DNA of 64,000 nt, taken from the NCBI RefSeq assembly GCF_000247695.1, contig NW_004624734.1, positions 8,086,633 through 8,150,632 on the forward strand, read 5' to 3'. Origin of the DNA: Heterocephalus glaber (taxonomy: Eukaryota; Chordata; Mammalia; Rodentia; Bathyergidae). The notes under the pieces are model-generated. The model was not told where the DNA came from. It ran no database searches and saw only the letters and a program-made list of their open reading frames with translations. Of this stretch, positions 57,418 through 64,000 are shown one piece after another. Numbering within the stretch: the first letter of the stretch is position 1; each line of letters starts with the position of its first letter. The position numbers and the translations under genes were made by a program.

Positions 57418-57724
57418 AGATCATGGGGTCCTTACCAGCTGGGCTGTGGAGCTGACTTTATCACATTCACTGATCAATTCTGAGATAACGTTTCTTAGGA
57501 AAATAATTCTAAGAAAAACTCCTTTGGAAGAAGTACTGAGGCCAAGTGTGTTTGGGTAATGTCTTAAAAATTCCCCCAAACAATAACCCATTTGGGATGG
57601 AGAAATTCTGCAATGAAGAAATTATTTGGTGTATTGAATTGGCAATGATTTTTAAAAATCTGAAATGCCACTGTTTAAAAACCTCCTTAATAAACATTGC
57701 TTATGAGCAACACAGGATCTTTGA
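57418..57724. other. Unassigned DNA
   Basis: Nothing recognised. Confidence 0.35.
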
Positions 57725-57911
57725 AAGTTGTTGGTTTTTCGTTTTTGCTTTTTGACTGTTCATTGAAGCCAGGGCCTTTGTACTAAACTATATCTCTGTC
57801 CATTTAAAAAAAATTTTTTTGAGACAGGGTCTGGCTAAGTTGCAAAATTGCCCAGGCTGGGCTCAAACTTGTGATCCTCCTGCCTCAGCCTCCCAGAGTG
57901 CTGGGATTGGG
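57725..57911 (-). mobile_element. B1-ID dimeric SINE, degraded
   Basis: A degraded ID part (CCAGGGCCTTTGTACTAAAC) is followed by a T tract and a reverse B1 (GAGACAGGGTCTGGCTAAGT, GTGATCCTCCTGCCTCAGCC, CAGAGTGCTGGGATTGGG). Confidence 0.72.
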
Positions 57912-58179
57912 AAATTGTAAAGAGGGGAGTTAGTCTGTAGGGTGTCTCTTCAATAATGCAAAGGTGTGAAGAAACTGAGGCTGAAGCTAGTGGAGGAGGA
58001 TTGTAAGAATTCTGGGGAGAGATATTAAAGGTGCATTAAACAATGAGGAATATTGAGAAAAAATGTTTTCAGAGATTATTTAGGAGGCAAAATAATCAGA
58101 ATCTGGGGACATGAAAGAGAAGAGAAGAAAGAGTTAAAGATAACTTCCAGGTTTAACCAGGTAGGTGGTTATGACACCA

Positions 58180-58219
<40 letters not shown>

Positions 58220-59819
58220 CTTGACATGTTGAGTTTGAGGACTTAATGGTGAGGGATCAGTTATGCAGATAGAGTTGATGAAAATCTGGTGCATAGAAGA
58301 TTTTTGGGTTAGTGATACAGTCTTTGAAGTTGTCAGTATGCAGCTGGTAATCTGAACAATACTAACCAAGAGAGCCAGTTAAGGGTATCTATAAAATTAA
58401 GAGTCTTGGTCTGAAAATAGAGTATTACAGATGAGCATTTAAGGGGTAGAAAAAGGAGGAGGTACCCATGAAGAATCTTGGGAAAGAATAAAAGTGGGAT
58501 CAGATGACCCATGAAAATCAGAGATTTAGGGAAAAATCCAGTGATCAGCAGAGTAGTCTAAAAGTCAGGTGCGGCGAGCTGAAGCATGGAAGACACTGTC
58601 ATCTCTGGTTCCTGGAAGCTCCCTGCTGTCTTCTGGCAGCAGTTCCAGAAAGGCGGTGGGGGTGAGGCCAGTTTCAATGGGCTGAGAAGTGAATGGAACT
58701 CAGTGGAGGGCGGTAAGGAGCCCTTTTGACAAGTTGGGAAGAGAAACACAGGGGAGAGCCAGCAAGGGAGATAGATGTGCGCAAGAAGCCAGCTGAGGAC
58801 AGGAGGCTAAAGACACAGTCAAGAGAGGGGACAATTCATGGAGCAAAAAGAGTAAAGAAAGAATTAGAAAGCAAGCTGAAAAAGGACAAGTAATAGCTTT
58901 GACAATAGCAGAAGGGACAGTTGAGGAAAGATCATGAATTTTTGGACTATCAGATACAGCAGATTTTTCTCCTGCTCAGTGATGTGGCATAGAAAGAAAC
59001 AAAGGTAGGACATTCTACTGAGGGAGTGATGGAGTTTTGTCAGTGGTTTCAGCACAGGGACAGAGGTGCAAGGGACTCAAAGATTTTGGTAAAAGTGTGG
59101 CCCATATAGTCTACTGTGGAGTAAAAGCTGAGCTGGAGAAGAATTGGTACATGGGATCCCAGAGACCGGAAGTGAAAGAAGAGGACAGCAAGGAAGAATG
59201 CTGGTGAGGTCTCTCTGGGTTGAAGGCTCGAAAAGATAGAAAGGCTGGAGCAGAGAGGACAGTACAGGAAGTTATGACTTCAGGAAGAGGAGGAAACAGA
59301 GGAGCAAGGGCCCTGCGGTGGGTATTGGGAGGCCAGTAGAGCAGAGGGTGGTCTGTCGCTGGGGGTGCTGTGGTGGGATGAGGAGGCCGGACAGCTGGTC
59401 TCCAGCTGATCTCCTCTGCTGGGTCGGCAATGCAAAGTACTAAAAGGTGCTGGACAAACATCCCAGGCACCCGATGCATACGTCCACCTGCCTACCGCAC
59501 ATCCTACCGGGTGCCTTTATAGTCACCTCAGACTCGACTGGGCAGAACCAGTCCACTGTGTGCCCCAAGCCTGCTTCTCTCCCTGTGCTCCCACTCCCAC
59601 TGCCTGGCCCTGCCATCTGCTCAGCCACTCAGGTCGGAACCCCCCACTCCAGGTCCCAGCCTTTCCACCTCTGGTGAGTTTCATACCTCAGGACTCTCCT
59701 CACGTCTCATCACCATTAGGGTTATTTTGCAGCCTCCCTGGTTTTGTACCTCGAAAGGCTCCTCCCTCCTCTATGATTCCCTTAACTTGTGACTCAGAGC
59801 ATGCCAGCCTTCTGCTCAG
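57912..59819. other. Unassigned DNA with (GA)n
   Basis: A (GA)n tract lies at 58182-58216. The remainder contains purine-rich DNA and short frames with no family resemblance. Confidence 0.35.
58182..58216. repeat. (GA)n microsatellite
   Basis: About 17 AG units ending in GCGCGC. Confidence 0.92.
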
Positions 59820-60175
59820 TAACCGAAGTTCCTACCCTTAACCCAACCTTCAAAGCCCTTTACTATCTGTCTCTAAGCTCAATTTCAAGTTCATGTTCTT
59901 TGTCTTCATTCTACTCACACATCCCCAAGTTCCAGCCAAAGGAATCTACCTCCCGTTCATGGCGCTTAAGTGTTGTACTTTTATTTTCTGTCCTCAGGCT
60001 GTTACCTTGGCCTAGAATGCCCTCCACCTCCCCCAAGATGCCCTTTAAAATCCATCTCCATCTCCAGGAGCAGCTCAAATGGCAGCCCTTCTATCAAGCT
60101 AATTTCCCTTCACCTCTCTTTCTGCAGTTGAAAGCAATATGCTCCTTCTGTGAATTCTCACAGGACTTTGGTTAA
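59820..60175 (+). mobile_element. L2 LINE 3' fragment
   Basis: CTTCAAAGCCCTTTACTATC, TTGGCCTAGAATGCCCTCCA and GAGCAGCTCAAATGGCAGCC are L2 3' landmarks. Confidence 0.58.
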
Positions 60176-60339
60176 ACTTCCTACAACTGCAGCATTGTGT
60201 CTGGACTCCGGGCAAGGTCTGGAACACCTGACCCTCCCTGTTATGCCATGAGCAACTGACAGAAAGAACCAAGTTTTTATTTTTCCTGGGTTGTTCCCCC
60301 TGAGGTACCTGGGCATAATAGAGACTTTGGAGTTTGTTG

Positions 60340-60525
60340 GGAGTCCAGCCTCTACCACTTGGAAGCTGTGTGACTTGGGTAACCTCTCTGAACTTCAGTT
60401 TCCTCATTCCTAAAACAAGGATAAAGGTACTGATCTCCCCATATCACTATAAGAATTAAATGAGGCAGCAAAGACAAACTGAGCATTTGCCTGGTGTGTG
60501 GCAGGTGCTAAATAAATAGCTCCTA
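60340..60525 (-). mobile_element. MIR SINE
   Basis: GGAAGCTGTGTGACTTGGGT, CAGTTTCCTCATTCCTAAAA and TGTGTGGCAGGTGCTAAATA preserve almost the full reverse MIR. Confidence 0.8.
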
Positions 60526-62379
60526 TTCCTCCCAATCATAGCTTTCAATATGTGGAAGGAGAAATGGAATGCGGCCAACCACATGTCCCTCTTGACCCTG
60601 TTTCCAAGAGGATCTGTTCCCTGGGCAAGGGATAGCACCAAAGGGGTTTCCTCCTCTCTTCCTTTTTTTTTTTACTTTCAAGATTTTCTTTAATGAGTGT
60701 CTTCTATTTTTCAAGTTGGAAAGCATTTTATAAGAAAATGTCTGTATATAAACACATGCATACAAGTATTCATGTGTACAGGACACATTTATATTCATAC
60801 TGAGAAGAGCTGTTTTTCCCTGAACCCCACCCCAACCTCAAGAAATCGTCTAGCCTTGCTCTTGAGAGTCTCCATCCAAAGACTGCTAGCTAAGCCTGCT
60901 GTAAAATAATCTCCTCTCTCAACAGTCCCAAAGACACCCAGATCCCCAACAGAATCCCTCTCTCCCTCCATTTCCCCATTCAATTTCCTTTTGTTTGTCT
61001 CTCGGGCAACTCCTGTAATGAAAAGTTTTAATTGTTGTTCCCCACCAGGGTTGGAAAGGGCACACAGAGCATGTTTGATAATTTGTCTTTTCTGCTGGCA
61101 TGGGTGATAGATGAGACACATTAAGGTAGATTTTCCTCTTTGGATCGTTCTGCATAGACAACCTGCTCTCCTCGAGATGGACGGAGCCACAGACCCCGAG
61201 AAATGCAAAGGTGGCCCCAAATTCCCAGAGGTTGGGAGATGCTGGGTAGGCAGGGACAGTGGAAAGAACACACAGAGCCAGCCCATCTGTATTTGGGCTC
61301 GGCTTTGCTGTGTCCTTGCCTTGACTTTGAGAAGATGCCTTATTTTGTCTCTCCAGCTTAGGTCCATCCTTGGGAACTTGAGAATACAATACCTATTTCC
61401 TGGGGTCCTCGGAAGATTAACTCAAGGTCATTAAAGAATCTGCACATGAAGTAATAGATGAAAGCCCCCTTTGTATCTGTGATTCTTCATGGGTCTGGAC
61501 AATATGCCCTTTCTGAGGGTGCTGACATGTACCTGACATCCATACAGCATCCAGTTTCCGCACAAGCACCCTCTAGGCATGTGCGGTTAACCCGGAAACG
61601 CCTGGTCCTTCTCTCCAGAGAGCACGGTCTGATGGAGCTTGGGGAGATCTTTCAAATTCTCAAGTCCAGAAGGATTGGCTGGCAGAGCAGGGGCCTAGGG
61701 AATGCATTCTGTAGGCTGCACAGACTCCAGGAAGCAGCAGGGCCATCCTGTGTCTGGACCTGGAACCTGAGTGCTGACACCCTTCTTTGACAGATGAAGG
61801 AGGCCCAGGAAGGGCTGAGCATCACATTCAAAGACACAGCTGCTGGGGGTCACTGGGAATGCAATAACCATTTTCTGGATGAACAAGTGACAGAAGTCTG
61901 TCTTGCCCACTGGTCGGTAGAAAGCTCCAGTCCTCCCCACCCTGCCACAATCCCGCCTTCCTACTCACCCAAGTCGCTGCCCTGAGGAGCGGCCCTCATT
62001 GCTGCAGGCCCTGGCTTGCCCACCTCTGTGGACTCCCATGGCAAATAGAGGTCCTTGGCCTGGAAGTCAGGATGCTGCAGAGCCTGGCTTGAGCTCACCT
62101 GTCCGACCTTTCCTCTGGTTACATAATCTTTCCTGGAAGCTTCCCACCAATTACTTCAGCTTTGGGTTGCTGTAATCTTTCCTCTTACAGTTCTTGTCCT
62201 TTTCTACCTCTGCACCTTTGCTTACCTTAGTCTTTTCCTTACCCCTCCCCTTGTTTGGTAAGCATTTCCTCAGCATCTCCTGCTTTGGAAGTTGTAGTTA
62301 AACATAACCTCTTTGGAAGGAATTGTGCCCTGTGGTCCCGAAACACTGCCTGTTCCTCTGGAGTTGGCCCTTCCCAGCC
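60526..62379. other. Unassigned DNA
   Basis: Nothing recognised; short overlapping frames on both strands. Confidence 0.35.
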
Positions 62380-62439
62380 AGTCGTGTCTGTTACTGAGGC
62401 ATGAGTGAGCTCCCAAAGGGTAAAAGGATGAGAAGGATT

Positions 62440-62531
62440 TGCCTCTGGGATAGCGATTCCTAGCCCAGAGCATGGCATGGAGGAGGCACTCAGTAGGCTC
62501 CTGATGAATGGATGAATGGATGAATGAATGA
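62440..62531 (-). repeat. MIR/L2-like end with (TGAA/TGGA)n tail
   Basis: AGAGCATGGCATGGAGGAGG and GCACTCAGTAGGCTCCTGAT then ATGAATGGATGAATGGATGA units (62502-62531). The tetranucleotide tract has grown from an old SINE/LINE end. Confidence 0.55.
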
Positions 62532-62789
62532 GCATATCTCCTGCTCATCTCCAAGATCTTGGAGTAAATTGGGTGTCAGGTGGGTGGTTGACTAGGGGCA
62601 CTGATAGAATATGGGGTGCTGAGATGCTCAGGATGAGGGCGGGGAAGGAGGTGGGGCTCTGACAGGAGCTTTGGTGGAGGATTTTAACATGGGACGTCTC
62701 AGCAGTGGCAGACTCCGCCATGCCTGTAAACATGCCGTGGATGCCTATAATGCGCTCAAACTTGAACCGGGTTCATTTGGCCCTTGATA
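62532..62789. other. Unassigned DNA
   Basis: Nothing recognised. Confidence 0.3.
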
Positions 62790-62950
62790 ACCTTACAAAG
62801 CAGGCCCCACTATTACCTTAATTTATTGCTATCCTTATTTTGCAGACAAAGAATCCAAGCCTAAGTTAGGTGAAATAATTTACCACAGACACCACTTGGG
62901 GAGCGGTGAGTGGGAGTCAAGCAGTTCTGCTTGGCGCTAGGGCCTGTGCT
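62790..62950 (+). mobile_element. MIR SINE
   Basis: ATTACCTTAATTTATTGCTA, TTATTTTGCAGACAAAGAAT and TTAGGTGAAATAATTTACCA resemble MIR in plus orientation. Confidence 0.55.
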
Positions 62951-63224
62951 CTTGGCCACCTCATTCCATACATGTGACATCCAACAAAGTGACCCCTTTG
63001 CTTGCCTCAGAGTCTGCACAAGGTTGGTCCCAGAGCCAAGACAATAAAGCGGACCAGGATCTATGTGACGCCAAGTGAACAGATGTCAGGTAAATAGCTT
63101 GGACTGCTGCGTGCACATGCGCACAGTGTATGGTTAATAATGACCTTGTATCAATGTTTTGGCTACGGTTCATTTGTATAGAAGTGGCCACAGGATACCA
63201 AGCTCATTTGGTACTCACACCTGC
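62951..63224. other. Unassigned DNA
   Basis: Nothing recognised. Confidence 0.3.
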
Positions 63225-63350
63225 CCCATGATGCTAGTATTATTATTCTCTGAGTTTTACAGATGTGGCAGCAAGGAACCTGTTAGTCACACTCTGGTTA
63301 CGTGGTAGGACTGAGAAGTCAGTGCACGTCCGTTTCCTTATCTTACAAGT
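63225..63350 (+). mobile_element. MIR SINE fragment
   Basis: TATTATTATTCTCTGAGTTT then TACAGATGTGGCAGCAAGGA fits the MIR core. Confidence 0.5.
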
Positions 63351-64000
63351 GCTGGGGTTCTGAGGGTGGTTCAGTAACGACAACACCCTTCCCTGTGCAA
63401 AAGAGGCAGAAGAAGCATCAGCGTACCACAAAGACTAGGGTGGAGGCCATGCCTTATATCCTTGAGTAAGTGGGCTTACTAGAATTAAACCCTAGTTGGA
63501 CTGTCTTGCTCACCTGGTCCAACAGCTGAAATGTGATCGGCCACTGGGCCCATGCAGGGAGAGGTCTTCCCAGGTTGGCCTCAGGGCGTGAGGATTGTTA
63601 CCCAGTTCTGGGTTCTGGAGTCTCCTTCCAGAGGTGATTCCTAGGTTCTTGTTGTGAACAAAGAATCGGACAAAACAATCACAAAAGGTAGTGAGGTTTT
63701 ACATTTATTAAAGATAAGAAAAGAAACGCTCTCCAAGGAGCTACATGGAGAAGAACGTCTTCCTTATATGAGACGCAAAGCTATAAAATTTGAGAAAATT
63801 CTTAGAGGTTTTTGATGTGAAGCTTGCCTGAGGTATCAGGACTCTAATTTGGGGTGAGATGGGAGTCCTGAAGATTCAGTTTAAAGCAGTGTAGCGAGGA
63901 CATTCTATACTGATACAATTCCAGACACGCAGCACCGTCATATCTGAGAAAATGGCAGAAGCAGGGAGTCCATGCTCAGCTCCCTCCACTCCACTCCTGA
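63351..64000. other. Unassigned DNA at the window end
   Basis: Nothing recognised. Confidence 0.3.

Noticed and set aside
1..64000. CRISPR array, prokaryotic operon or phage features
   Set aside because: The spaced repeats present are microsatellites or mammalian transposons; no cas-like or bacterial genes exist here.
29375..64000. TUNAR or BDKRB2 exons, which follow TCL1A in human
   Set aside because: I looked for the short TUNAR transmembrane frame and for receptor-like exons and saw none; in human these lie much farther away.

Overview
The window looks like nuclear DNA of a placental mammal, most likely a rodent outside the mouse/rat group. It has no operons and very few coding exons. 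It is filled with interspersed repeats: L1, ancient MIR and L2, MER-type DNA transposons, MaLR/ERVL LTRs, 7SL-derived B1-like SINEs, B1-ID dimers (B1-dID) and tRNA-derived ID-type SINEs with A/B-box promoters and A tails. The B1, ID and URR1-like repeats point to rodents. The species is not determined.

One protein-coding gene can be built with confidence: a TCL1A-type gene on the minus strand at about 25.03-29.43 kb. Three coding exons (29374-29246, 26590-26420, 26080-26030) join in phase 0 to give a 116-residue TCL1-family protein, a small beta-barrel co-activator of AKT kinases in known members. A TATA box, GC boxes and a CTCF-like motif lie upstream. A donor just after the stop leads to a probable noncoding fourth exon ending at an ATTAAA signal. 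Intron 2 appears to use a GC donor. Intron 1 holds a 5S rRNA pseudogene, SINE fragments and an extremely truncated SINE insertion.

Layout: 0-3 kb, mostly unassigned, with an exon-like fragment carrying an in-frame stop; 3-5.5 kb, a 5'-truncated L1 (minus); 5.5-24 kb, intergenic with MIR, B1-dID, hAT and Tigger elements, MaLR LTRs and three ID-type SINE copies; 25-29.5 kb, the TCL1A-like gene; 29.5-33 kb, upstream DNA with MER5-like and URR1-like elements; 33.7-39.3 kb, an old L1 (minus) cut by two MaLR LTRs and one ID; 40-64 kb, a gene desert with more LTRs, a Tigger element inside an LTR, an MLT2-like LTR, a probable class I ERV LTR with a CCAAT-containing tandem repeat, a MER20-like element, a second truncated L1 and many MIRs.

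Two near-identical CTCF-like cores, forward at 10.5 kb and reverse at 29.5 kb, bracket the TCL1A-like gene in convergent orientation. I found no previously undescribed system. The most useful leads are the GC-AG intron, the divergence of a conserved TCL1 core motif, the convergent CTCF-like pair and several well-dated nested insertions. All repeat family names are from recognition only and were not checked against a library.
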